A stretch of 29,052 bases of DNA from a virus, in the IMG/VR virus record IMGVR_UViG_3300035698_011799, positions 1 through 29,052 of that record, one strand, 5' to 3'. The notes under the pieces were generated by a model, which saw only the letters and a list, made by a program, of their open reading frames with translations, was not told the origin of the DNA and did no database searches. A program made the position numbers and the translations under genes. Positions within the stretch are counted from its first letter, which is position 1. Each line of letters starts with the position of its first letter. Positions 1 to 6,603 of this stretch are shown here, piece after piece.

Positions 1-14
1 AACGTAGTTTTTTA

Positions 15-51
15 TTGTAATTTTTTACAGCCCTAAAGTGTTGTATCTTTG
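15..51 (+). promoter_or_regulatory. Type B promoter of the first gene
   Basis: A perfect Bacteroidetes -7 box, TATCTTTG, lies at 44-51 and is preceded by GTTG. There is no TTG at the usual distance; instead GTAATTTTTT starts at 17, after a T-tract. The same arrangement in the same register occurs at 16573-16607 and 26909-26943, which is why it is called a separate class. It reads into the helix-turn-helix gene. Confidence 0.65.
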
Positions 52-165
52 TAATTCGCGAATCAAAAACTCGTTAAAAATAATACCATTAAAAAAAGTA
101 AACAGATAAATATAGCACCTGAATTATTTAAACAACTACATGGAGCGGTTGAGTTAAACAGCTAT

Positions 166-1029
166 GTGCTATACTATTTGATTAAAAGTAAATTTAAAAA
201 GAGTATTATTTATAATTACAGCCCAGAGAAAATATCATTATTATCTGGATTATCACCAAACACAGTTCGTAAATACGTTTCTATATTAAAGAAAAACGGA
301 ATGACTGAATTAAGAGACGGGAATCTCTTATTTAGAGGTCAATTAAAGGTATGTAATAATCATAAAGTCTCCTCAAAATATGTTTTAGTAGATGTTAAAG
401 CATGGACTACCTTTAAACAATTAAAATTTAGAATATTATCAAAAATAATAGAATATAACCACTCTCAGCAGAGTTGGTTAGAAAAGTGCAGGCACGCTAC
501 TGAAAATGGCATGCAATATAAAGTAAATAATCTTGTGTCTCAGAAAGATCTGAAACGTTACAAAAAACGTTATGAACAAAAGAGGCAAGAAACATTTCGT
601 ACAGGCATACACTTTTCGACTTTTAGCATTTCAAAATTATGGGGAGTAAGTAAAGCTACAGCAGCTCGTTACTTACATATTATGGAAAAAATGGAATATA
701 TTAGTATAAAGGAGCGTGTTATTTCTATGGAAGCAGCAACTCCTAGTATGGTTAATGTATGGAATCTCTATAATAAAGGATATTCTTACTTTAGAGGCGG
801 GCGCAGAATTGTTCATCTCGGATTAAGTATTAAATGTCTTTACTCAAATTATTTTAAAGGGCTAAAAGAAAAAAAGAGTGAATATTTCAAATCGGTTAGT
901 AAGAAGAATAGCGAGAGAAATGTATATCCCGATAATAAGGATATTATTTCAGCAAGGGATAAACATATGAAGAAATCTACATACGAACTCCCCTCACATT
1001 CTTCTATTAATATTGAATTGGAATATTAG
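166..1029 (+). CDS. Protein with two helix-turn-helix segments (regulator or replication-type)
   Basis: The 287-residue protein has two segments that read as winged helix-turn-helix: residues about 19-46 (SPEKISLLSGLSPNTVRKYV) and about 151-180 (FSTFSISKLWGVSKATAARY), joined by a basic linker rich in K, R and Q. The C-terminal third is basic and polar without obvious domains. Two DNA-binding helices suggest a transcription regulator or replication initiator-like protein; the sequence does not decide which. The start given is a GTG, the first conventional start codon, but the same frame is open from 55 and encodes a plausible N-terminus from an ATT at 88 (MKKSKQINIAPELF if ATT is read as Met), so the real protein may be 26 residues longer. 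It is transcribed from the promoter at 44-51 and followed by hairpins at 1040-1099. Confidence 0.75.
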   Translation: MLYYLIKSKFKKSIIYNYSPEKISLLSGLSPNTVRKYVSILKKNGMTELRDGNLLFRGQLKVCNNHKVSSKYVLVDVKAWTTFKQLKFRILSKIIEYNHSQQSWLEKCRHATENGMQYKVNNLVSQKDLKRYKKRYEQKRQETFRTGIHFSTFSISKLWGVSKATAARYLHIMEKMEYISIKERVISMEAATPSMVNVWNLYNKGYSYFRGGRRIVHLGLSIKCLYSNYFKGLKEKKSEYFKSVSKKNSERNVYPDNKDIISARDKHMKKSTYELPSHSSINIELEY

Positions 1030-1039
1030 ATGTAGGAGG

Positions 1040-1060
1040 AACTTATAGACTTTATAAGTT
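1040..1060 (+). terminator. Hairpin just after the first gene
   Basis: AACTTATA (1040-1047) pairs with TATAAGTT (1053-1060) around a 5-base loop; T-rich sequence follows. The stem is AU-rich, so it may be a weak terminator or a 3'-end stabiliser working with the next hairpin. Confidence 0.4.
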
Positions 1061-1081
1061 TATCTTATTTTTAAACACATT

Positions 1082-1099
1082 CCCCAACAGGGGCTTTTT
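1082..1099 (+). terminator. Short GC hairpin with T run
   Basis: CCCC (1082-1085), loop AACA, GGGG (1090-1093), then C and five T. The stem is only 4 bp but is all G-C and stands out in AT-rich DNA. It separates the first gene from the promoter at 1154. Confidence 0.5.
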
Positions 1100-1153
1100 G
1101 TCGTATATATAAGTTATTAATTAATACTTTTTTAAAAATATTTCCTAATTTAC

Positions 1154-1184
1154 TTGACTTTACTATTTTATTATATTATCTTTG
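1154..1184 (+). promoter_or_regulatory. Type A promoter before the small early-type genes
   Basis: TTGAC begins at 1154 and TATCTTTG lies at 1177-1184, with 20 bases between TTG and TA. This is the same geometry as at 4349, 5938, 10342 and 13801. It sits in the 312-base gap 1030-1341, which otherwise holds the two hairpins upstream, a second -7-like TATATTTG at 1310-1317 without a good -33 element, and a small dyad TAGTC/GACTA (1296-1300, 1307-1311) that could be an operator. No gene is seen in the gap. Confidence 0.75.
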
Positions 1185-1309
1185 TTGAAACAAAATTCAT
1201 TTCCATTAGTTACTAAAAATAACTACAAGCAGAAACAAAAGATAGTTTAACAAAATGGTTACTTAATAAAAGAAAAATAAATCACAAAGCGGGATTAGTC
1301 TTAATTGAC

Positions 1310-1317
1310 TATATTTG
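1310..1317 (+). promoter_or_regulatory. Possible second -7 box (TATATTTG)
   Basis: TATATTTG ends 24 bases before the ATG at 1342, the same leader length as other promoters here. However, the -33 position reads AAG, and the box overlaps the dyad TAGTC...GACTA. It may be a weak or activator-dependent promoter, or chance in AT-rich DNA. Confidence 0.35.
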
Positions 1318-1341
1318 TAAATTAAACTAAAACACAAAAAA

Positions 1342-1701
1342 ATGAAAAATAAAGAATTAACACCAGAGGATTTTATAGCGGTAAAGTCAAAATATAAAAC
1401 TTGCGAAGGTTGTTTTTTTTACGGTAATCCATTATATAGCTGTACTGGTAATAATAGAAATTTATACGAAAAAATAGGTAAATTAACACATCGTTGCGAA
1501 GAAGGCTACATCTACAAACTCAAAGAAATACTACCCAAAGAATCAGCTATAAAAGAATTAGAGTACCAAAACTTACTTATTGATAAAAAAATATTAATAG
1601 ATTATCTTAAAATAGCTGTAAATCTTTTAATATATAAAAATACATCACTCGAAATTATTGTAAAATTTAAAAACGTTATAAAAGATCTTGAACTTAAATA
1701 A
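1342..1701 (+). CDS. Small Cys-containing protein of unknown function
   Basis: The 119-residue protein has four cysteines in its first half: C21 and C24 (CEGC), C34 and C52, spaced like a zinc-binding site. The second half is predicted helical and rich in K, I and L. Small phage proteins with a CxxCxF start of this kind are common but uncharacterised. ATG at 1342 follows an A-rich leader, typical of this phage. It leads a run of four small genes to 2617, probably one transcript from the promoter at 1154. No function is assigned. Confidence 0.7.
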   Translation: MKNKELTPEDFIAVKSKYKTCEGCFFYGNPLYSCTGNNRNLYEKIGKLTHRCEEGYIYKLKEILPKESAIKELEYQNLLIDKKILIDYLKIAVNLLIYKNTSLEIIVKFKNVIKDLELK

Positions 1702-1709
1702 AAAAACCC

Positions 1710-1937
1710 ATGAACCCATTAAATGAATTATTAGGATTAATTGAGTTTCGAGCCAGAGATGATACTTTTACCATTCCATATATAAAAGTGTTTTTAGGGG
1801 ATTGGCACAGAGAACAAATTAGATGGAAAACTTCTTTAAAGTTACCTGATTTTTTACATGAAGTTGACGGTGAAATATTTAACCTAAACGGTGATAATGT
1901 AACAATGGATTGGAATATATTTAAAGATCAATTATGA
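1710..1937 (+). CDS. Small hypothetical protein
   Basis: The 75-residue acidic protein starts 8 bases after the previous stop. Its TGA overlaps the ATG of the next gene (ATGA at 1934-1937), which suggests translational coupling. It is rich in W, D and F with no motif I recognise and no membrane segment. Position and tight packing support it as a real gene; the function is unknown. Confidence 0.65.
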   Translation: MNPLNELLGLIEFRARDDTFTIPYIKVFLGDWHREQIRWKTSLKLPDFLHEVDGEIFNLNGDNVTMDWNIFKDQL

Positions 1938-2158
1938 ACCTCCAAGAAATAACCAACCGCTCTGAAACATCTCCTTTCGATCAATCTGAAATGGTATTTG
2001 TTGTGGAGAAATATATTGAAGCAAAAAAGGGTAGTATAAAGCGTATTAATATCGAAAAGAATATTAATAATTCACTTCATTATATCCGAGATATATATAT
2101 GCTATCTAGCTTTTTTGCTGTAGCTTGTGCTTATTTTAGAGAGAAAGAAAAGAAATAA
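1934..2158 (+). CDS. Small hypothetical protein
   Basis: The 74-residue protein overlaps the preceding gene by 4 bases (ATGA). Residues about 55-68 (YMLSSFFAVACAYF) are hydrophobic and could form a short membrane or buried helix; the ends are charged. I recognise no family. It belongs to the same small-gene run. Confidence 0.6.
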   Translation: MNLQEITNRSETSPFDQSEMVFVVEKYIEAKKGSIKRINIEKNINNSLHYIRDIYMLSSFFAVACAYFREKEKK

Positions 2159-2173
2159 ATTTAAAACAATATT

Positions 2174-2617
2174 ATGGGAATTATAGGATTTATATTAGGC
2201 GTTATATTTTTTTTATTAGCTTTTGTATTAATAGAAAGGCTAATAAAAAAAATAGATAAATATAAAACATCGAAAATATATGAATTAGCTAACAATTATA
2301 GAACAGGTAATGTAAGATATCTTTCTAATAAATGGGCTGAGTTTTTTAAAGACGAAAACTATATGAGAGGGTTTTCAAATAGAGTAACATTTAAATACTA
2401 TGGTGGTACATGGCAATTAAATGGAGTGAGTGAATTATATTGGGTTAATCAATCATTTAGAGGGATAAAAGAAGAAGAACCCGAATATAAGTCAGATTGG
2501 AATTATTGGAGAAATGATTTTAAATCCATGAAATATATAATGGAAAATCATCCTAATTTAGATTATGCTAGGAAAAAATTAAAGTCAGAAGATAAAATTC
2601 CAAAAATTATTGAATAA
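2174..2617 (+). CDS. Membrane-anchored hypothetical protein
   Basis: The 147-residue protein opens with a strong transmembrane helix at residues about 2-22 (GIIGFILGVIFFLLAFVLIE), followed at once by positive residues (RLIKKIDKYK). That predicts an N-out, C-in anchor with the soluble domain in the cytoplasm. The domain is rich in aromatic residues (W, Y, F) and has no cysteines. No catalytic motif is recognised. A role at the host membrane during infection, such as exclusion, is possible but not shown by the sequence. Confidence 0.65.
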   Translation: MGIIGFILGVIFFLLAFVLIERLIKKIDKYKTSKIYELANNYRTGNVRYLSNKWAEFFKDENYMRGFSNRVTFKYYGGTWQLNGVSELYWVNQSFRGIKEEEPEYKSDWNYWRNDFKSMKYIMENHPNLDYARKKLKSEDKIPKIIE

Positions 2618-2640
2618 ATAAATTTGTCTTAAATATACCG

Positions 2641-2648
2641 TATATTTG
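2641..2648 (+). promoter_or_regulatory. Possible -7 box before the RNA ligase gene
   Basis: TATATTTG ends 20 bases before the ATG at 2669, the distance seen at good promoters here. The -33 position (2618-2620) reads ATA, so half of the consensus is missing. Confidence is limited. Confidence 0.4.
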
Positions 2649-2668
2649 TGACAAAAAACTTAAACAAA

Positions 2669-3307
2669 ATGAAACAATATCAAAAAATTCAAACAGTTTA
2701 TTTAAGAGACCCTGAAAATAACTATAAAACACTACTTGAGGGAATTTGGTCAAAACCTGAATTTAAATTACTAAAAGACGTTGATTGGGTATGTACTGAA
2801 AAAATTGATGGTACAAATATTCGTATTATGTGGGATGGTAAGAATGTTAGATTTAGTGGTAAAACCGACAATGCTCAAATACCAACTATTTTAATTAGTG
2901 TTTTACAAGATATTTTTACAAATGAAATAATGGAAGAGTGTTTTTCTGATTCTAATAATGTTTGTTTATATGGTGAGGGATATGGTAAAAAAATACAAAA
3001 AGGCGGTAATTATATTCCAAATAGAGCTGACTTTATTTTATTTGATGTAAAAATAGGCAATTGGTGGCTTACAAGAGATGTAATAAAAGATATTGCAACT
3101 AAATTAAATATTAAGATAGTTCCCATTATTGGAATATGGAAACTTAAACAGGCTATTGAGTATGTAAAAAATGGCTTTAAGTCAACTATTGCTGATAATA
3201 AAGAATATATTGCAGAAGGCTTAGTTATGAAGCCACTTATTGAATTATTTAATAGAAAAGGCGAGCGTGTGATTACTAAAATTAAACATAAAGATTTTTC
3301 TAAATAA
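2669..3307 (+). CDS. RNA ligase, Rnl2-like family
   Basis: The 212-residue protein shows the covalent nucleotidyltransferase motifs in order: motif I K45-I-D-G (TEKIDGTNIRI), the presumed AMP-accepting lysine; RFSGKTD at 61-67; motif III LYGEGYG at 100-106; motif IIIa-like FILFDVKI at 122-129; motif IV AEGLVMKP at 182-189; motif V ITKIKHKDF at 202-210. This is the RNA/DNA ligase superfamily, and the compact size fits Rnl2-like RNA ligases that seal nicked RNA, as in phage repair of tRNAs cut by host anticodon nucleases. No separate C-terminal domain is present. The frame opens earlier with a GTG at 2648, but that codon lies inside the -7 box, so ATG 2669 is chosen. No polynucleotide kinase is seen nearby. 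Confidence 0.85.
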   Translation: MKQYQKIQTVYLRDPENNYKTLLEGIWSKPEFKLLKDVDWVCTEKIDGTNIRIMWDGKNVRFSGKTDNAQIPTILISVLQDIFTNEIMEECFSDSNNVCLYGEGYGKKIQKGGNYIPNRADFILFDVKIGNWWLTRDVIKDIATKLNIKIVPIIGIWKLKQAIEYVKNGFKSTIADNKEYIAEGLVMKPLIELFNRKGERVITKIKHKDFSK

Positions 3308-3315
3308 TAATAACA

Positions 3316-3395
3316 TGTACAGATTTTACTATTTTATGTACATATAAGTTAAATGTGTACAGTTTTAGTGGTTTTCTTTACATATAAATTAAAAT
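3316..3395 (+). repeat. Two imperfect 40-bp tandem repeats
   Basis: Unit 1 (3316-3355) and unit 2 (3356-3395) both start TGTACAG and share TACATATAA and TTAAA at the same offsets; about 30 of 40 positions agree. They fill the gap between the RNA ligase and the glycosyltransferase gene, ending 6 bases before its ATG. They may hold repeated regulator sites or mark an insertion junction. Confidence 0.65.
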
Positions 3396-3401
3396 AATTA
3401 A

Positions 3402-4073
3402 ATGAAAAAATGTATTTTTACAGTAAACTTCGGTGGATACGATAAACTGAGAAAACCTCACACTAAAACAAAAGGCTGGGATTATATCTGCTTCACCAAT
3501 AATGATATTACAAGTGAAGATTGGGAAATAAGAAAGGTAGATTTAGATTTACCTAATTTTTCAGCAGCAAGGCATGTATATATCAACTCCCATAAATATC
3601 TCCCCGAGTATGATTATTCTATTATGGTCGGTGGTCAGATTGAAGTTAAAGGTGACTTAGATAAATTTGTGAGAGAGCAATTTGATACGAGTAAGGACTT
3701 TAATTTAATGAAACACCCTTGCCGAACTGATATTTACCAAGAAGCTGCTTGTGTAGTTAGGGAAAATATTGATAAAGACTATAATGTAAATCCGCAGATA
3801 GAACGTTACAAAAAACAAGGCTTGCCTGAGAATTTTGGATTATCAGCCTCTGGTATCATTGGCAGAAAACATAATACGCAAGTTGCTAAATTTGAAAGAT
3901 TGTGGTGGCATGAAGTTATTAATGGCAGTACCAGAGACCAGCTTAGTTTTGACTACGTTCGATGGCGTTACGCTGCTGAGTGTACCCATCATTGGTTTCC
4001 GATATTTTATTGGGATTTATTACATGGAGAATTTTTCGATATTTATAAACATGGTACAGATAGATTTGCATAA
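3402..4073 (+). CDS. Glycosyltransferase-like protein, DUF616/TOD1-MUCI70 type
   Basis: The 223-residue protein begins with a Rossmann-like strand followed by FGGYDKLRKP (residues 10-19), then WDYICFTNND (26-35), ARHVYINSHKYLPEYDYSIM (55-74), GGQIEVKGDL and MKHPCRTDIYQEA. This order matches the DUF616 (TOD1/MUCI70) glycosyltransferase-like domain, where the YDYS(I) segment is followed by a metal or sugar-nucleotide site; here that site reads VGGQ rather than the DxD-like DGN I would expect. It likely transfers a sugar to an unknown acceptor in the cytoplasm. It starts directly after the 40-bp repeats and is followed 2 bases later by the next gene. Assignment is from motif memory, not a search. 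Confidence 0.65.
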   Translation: MKKCIFTVNFGGYDKLRKPHTKTKGWDYICFTNNDITSEDWEIRKVDLDLPNFSAARHVYINSHKYLPEYDYSIMVGGQIEVKGDLDKFVREQFDTSKDFNLMKHPCRTDIYQEAACVVRENIDKDYNVNPQIERYKKQGLPENFGLSASGIIGRKHNTQVAKFERLWWHEVINGSTRDQLSFDYVRWRYAAECTHHWFPIFYWDLLHGEFFDIYKHGTDRFA

Positions 4074-4075
4074 TT

Positions 4076-4333
4076 ATGAGCATGAATAATTTTAGTGTTT
4101 ATAGAAGTCCTTGCGAGGTGTTAAGAAAGATTAATGACTTATTTCAAGGCGATACAGAATTAGATAAAAAAGTTAGAAACCTACTTGCTGAATCCGAAGA
4201 TAAGTCTAAGCGGATGAGCATAGCATTAACTAAATATGAACCTAATTTTTATAAGGTATGGGATAAAAACCCAACTGCCAATGAAGATGGTATCAGGAGA
4301 AAAAGTAATAATTATAAATATGGTAAGGAATAA
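4076..4333 (+). CDS. Small hypothetical protein
   Basis: The 85-residue protein is polar and mostly helical, with basic residues throughout. Two ATGs, 4076 and 4082, are possible. It begins 2 bases after the preceding glycosyltransferase stop, so the two are probably co-translated. It has no cysteines except one at residue 13 and no membrane segment. Not recognised. Confidence 0.6.
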   Translation: MSMNNFSVYRSPCEVLRKINDLFQGDTELDKKVRNLLAESEDKSKRMSIALTKYEPNFYKVWDKNPTANEDGIRRKSNNYKYGKE

Positions 4334-4348
4334 ATATTTGTAATTTAC

Positions 4349-4379
4349 TTGACTTTTACATTTTGGTGTTGTATATTTG
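4349..4379 (+). promoter_or_regulatory. Type A promoter of the epimerase gene
   Basis: TTGAC starts at 4349 and TATATTTG is at 4372-4379, with a 20-base gap after TTG. The ATG follows 22 bases later, giving a short leader. It is one of the two best type A matches. Confidence 0.8.
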
Positions 4380-4401
4380 TAGAAAATAAAATAAAAAGAA
4401 T

Positions 4402-5322
4402 ATGAAATGTTTAGTTACAGGAGCAGCAGGCTTCATAGGCTCACATCTTTGCGAGGAGTTAATCGTTAAAGGATATGATGTAATAGGAATAGACAACCTT
4501 TCTGCGGGTAAGATGAAAAATATACAGCATTTAGATTTAAGGTATTTTAAATTTATAAAATGCGATATATTAGATACTCCGTTATTAGAATGGATTTTTA
4601 AGAATTACAACCCTGAAATAGTTTTTAACCAAATGGCTTCTAAAAAGACTGTTTGTTTAGCCGATCCTAAAAAAGACTGTGATGTAAATGCCAAAGGAAC
4701 ATTAAACCTACTTCAATTATCTAAAAAATATAATGTTAAGAAATTTATACATGCCTCTACTGGTAGCGTATATGGTGAACATAAGGTTGCTTTATGTGAG
4801 AGCACTTACCGCACCCCTTGTTCTTACTATGGTATTTCTAAGTTAGCTGGTGAAAATTATGTCAACCTCTATGCCAAACATCATGGATTAAATGCTACCA
4901 TACTACGATACTTTCACGTCTATGGAGAAAGACAAGATTGCTCTAATGTAGGCGGGGTTGTTGCTATTTTTATCAATAATATGCTTAATGGGATACCAAT
5001 GACTATTTTTGGTGATGGTGAACAAAAGAGGTTATTTACATACGTTAAAGATGTAGTTTTCGCTAATATTGCTGCAATAGATTATGATTGTGGTATATTT
5101 AATGTGGCTAATAACAAAGCTATTACCCTACATGAGTTAGTTCGAGAGATTCAGACTATTATTAATGATGATTCAGGTAAAAATAGAGTTGAATATACAT
5201 ATTGGCAAGAAGGTGATATTATTAACTTTAAAATTGATAATTCTTTAGTTAAAAAAGAACTTGGGATTAAATTTACTGATTTTAAAGTTGGGTTAAGAAA
5301 AACTATTGATAATTGGAAATAA
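4402..5322 (+). CDS. NAD-dependent nucleotide-sugar epimerase/dehydratase (extended SDR)
   Basis: The 306-residue protein is a complete extended short-chain dehydrogenase. It has the NAD-binding TGAAGFIGSH (6-15, the GxxGxxG loop), an acidic end of strand 2 (GIDNLS, 29-34), the NAG-like VNAKGT (95-100), the Ser region ASTGSVYGE (118-126), the catalytic pair Y143xxxK147 (YYGISK), and RYFHVYGERQ with the substrate region after it. This family includes UDP-glucose 4-epimerase and sugar-nucleotide 4,6-dehydratases; the exact sugar cannot be told. It probably supplies a modified nucleotide sugar to the glycosyltransferases in this window. It has its own promoter at 4349 and is followed by 41-bp repeats. 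Confidence 0.9.
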   Translation: MKCLVTGAAGFIGSHLCEELIVKGYDVIGIDNLSAGKMKNIQHLDLRYFKFIKCDILDTPLLEWIFKNYNPEIVFNQMASKKTVCLADPKKDCDVNAKGTLNLLQLSKKYNVKKFIHASTGSVYGEHKVALCESTYRTPCSYYGISKLAGENYVNLYAKHHGLNATILRYFHVYGERQDCSNVGGVVAIFINNMLNGIPMTIFGDGEQKRLFTYVKDVVFANIAAIDYDCGIFNVANNKAITLHELVREIQTIINDDSGKNRVEYTYWQEGDIINFKIDNSLVKKELGIKFTDFKVGLRKTIDNWK

Positions 5323-5323
5323 A

Positions 5324-5410
5324 GTATGATATATTATTCATTAAGTGGTATTATACCCAATAAGGTATGATATATCATTCATTGGATAATATTGTACCTA
5401 ATAAGGTATA
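5324..5410 (+). repeat. Imperfect 41-bp tandem repeats
   Basis: Unit 1 (5324-5364) and unit 2 (5365-5405) both begin GTATGATATAT and end in AATAAG; a third unit begins GTATAAAATAA at 5406 and decays. Unit 1 contains the dyad GGTATTATACC (5347-5357). The array fills the gap after the epimerase gene up to the ATG at 5424. The period is close to that of the 40-bp repeat at 3316, but the sequence differs. Confidence 0.7.
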
Positions 5411-5423
5411 AAATAAATAATTA

Positions 5424-5549
5424 ATGAAAAAAACCAACAACCTAAAACCTAATAAAAAAGAAGAAAAAACATGTCCACATTGCGGGCGCAAACATAACGA
5501 AACTCAATATAATGGATTTTGCTGTGTTGCCTGTTTGTGGGGGTATTAA
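5424..5549 (+). CDS. 41-residue zinc-ribbon mini-protein
   Basis: ATG at 5424 opens a 41-codon frame with a Lys-rich start and CPHCG (C17, C20) followed by FCCVAC (C33, C34, C37). This is a zinc-ribbon or rubredoxin-like knuckle. It follows the repeat array by 13 bases and is 10 bases upstream of the next zinc-ribbon gene, so the two are probably one operon. The function is unknown. Given its size it is less certain than its neighbours, but the Cys spacing argues that it is translated. Confidence 0.6.
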   Translation: MKKTNNLKPNKKEEKTCPHCGRKHNETQYNGFCCVACLWGY

Positions 5550-5559
5550 AAATAAAATT

Positions 5560-5898
5560 ATGGAAACAAAAGATTTAGAATGCCCTTATTGCGGAAAAGA
5601 ACTTGATGTAAACCACGATGATGGTTTTGGATACGAGGAAGGTATAAAACATGAAATGGAGTGCAAATATTGTGGTAAATCATTTGTGTTTGAAACATCT
5701 GTTTTATTTTTTTACGAACCCGAAAAAGCTAATTGTCTAAATGACGGTAAACATAATTATAAAATAACTCAAACTTATCCAAATGAATTTTCTAAAATGG
5801 AATGTTCAATATGTGGCAAAAGGAGAAAATTAACTAATGATGAGAGAAAACATTTTAAAATAGGAACTATTAAAAATTATTTTAAAAAGCTAAAATAG
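5560..5898 (+). CDS. Zinc-ribbon protein with three Cys pairs
   Basis: The 112-residue protein has C8/C11 (CPYCG), C35/C38 (CKYCG) and C82/C85 (CSICG), plus C59. The first two pairs make one four-Cys zinc ribbon; C59 or H65 with the last pair could make another. The frame is open from an ATG at 5512, but that would overlap the 41-residue gene; ATG 5560 after an A-rich leader is preferred. It may bind nucleic acid or protein; no more specific role is visible. Confidence 0.7.
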   Translation: METKDLECPYCGKELDVNHDDGFGYEEGIKHEMECKYCGKSFVFETSVLFFYEPEKANCLNDGKHNYKITQTYPNEFSKMECSICGKRRKLTNDERKHFKIGTIKNYFKKLK

Positions 5899-5937
5899 TA
5901 TTAACTTTAAAATAATCAAAAATAATCCTAAAAAAAC

Positions 5938-5968
5938 TTGACTTTTATGTTTTATTGTATTATATTTG
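5938..5968 (+). promoter_or_regulatory. Type A promoter of the packaging operon
   Basis: TTGAC starts at 5938 and TATATTTG lies at 5961-5968, with 20 bases between TTG and TA. The leader to the ATG at 6085 is unusually long, about 110 bases, and contains no convincing gene. Confidence 0.8.
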
Positions 5969-6084
5969 TATTTTCATTTTAAGTTTTTAGTTAATAATTA
6001 GTTTTTGAGATTACGTGGTGATGTTAAAGTGTAGAAAGATTAGAGAGAGAAGGATTAACATTGCCACTTTTCTTATTTTTTTAT

Positions 6085-6603
6085 ATGGCAGTACAAAAGA
6101 AAAAGTGTAGCATTTGTGGGAAATTAAAAAAGATTGAGGAGTTCCATAAAGATAGAATGGTAGCCGATGGTTATAATATTGCCTGCAAAGAATGTGTAAA
6201 CGTGGGTGAAAATGGTCGTAATAAACCAGAACCTAAATTTAAAGGTAAAAACCCTTACCGAAGGGGAACAGAGGATTATAAACGTTTCTCTGGTGAATTA
6301 AAAAAGCAGAAAAAGAAAGAGATTGCAAAAGAGATAGCTGACCCCGAAAGGATGAAGGGTTGGATTGAGCATTTTAATTATGGTCAAAAAAAGAAAATTC
6401 AGGCTGAGCTAAGAGGTTTGCATGGTATAGAATATTTAAAAATAATGTTACAAATTTTAGAATTTTCCCAACCTAAGATTAGCAGGGTAGAATCTAAAGT
6501 CGAAAATAGTGAAGGCATTACTATTAATTTAACAGCACTCACAGGTGATAATAATGTTAAAGAGATAGAGAATAAAACGATTGATATTAGTGTAGAGAAA
6601 TAA
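6085..6603 (+). CDS. Putative terminase small subunit with N-terminal zinc knuckle
   Basis: The 172-residue protein starts with CSICG (C8, C11) and IACKEC (C31, C34), a four-Cys knuckle, followed by a basic linker and a helical domain around DPERMKGWIEHFNYGQKKKI that resembles small terminase oligomerisation regions. The C-terminus is acidic. It lies directly before the large terminase (the stop and the next ATG are adjacent at 6601-6606), the usual place for the small subunit, which recognises phage DNA for packaging. The frame can be extended to a TTG at 6061, but ATG 6085 fits better. The role is inferred mainly from position. Confidence 0.65.
   Translation: MAVQKKKCSICGKLKKIEEFHKDRMVADGYNIACKECVNVGENGRNKPEPKFKGKNPYRRGTEDYKRFSGELKKQKKKEIAKEIADPERMKGWIEHFNYGQKKKIQAELRGLHGIEYLKIMLQILEFSQPKISRVESKVENSEGITINLTALTGDNNVKEIENKTIDISVEK

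Noticed and set aside
3835-4089. Open frame inside the DUF616 gene in another + frame
   Set aside because: It lies wholly within a gene with recognisable motifs, and its product has no domain.
3316-5423. CRISPR array or diversity-generating retroelement
   Set aside because: The repeats are imperfect and tandem without spacers, and no reverse transcriptase or Cas gene is seen.
5512-5559. Upstream start for the three-pair zinc-ribbon gene
   Set aside because: It would overlap the 41-residue gene, and the extra residues lack Cys pairing.
6021-6110. 29-codon frame in the leader of the packaging operon
   Set aside because: It overlaps the preferred ATG at 6085 and has no recognisable features; the leader may simply be untranslated.
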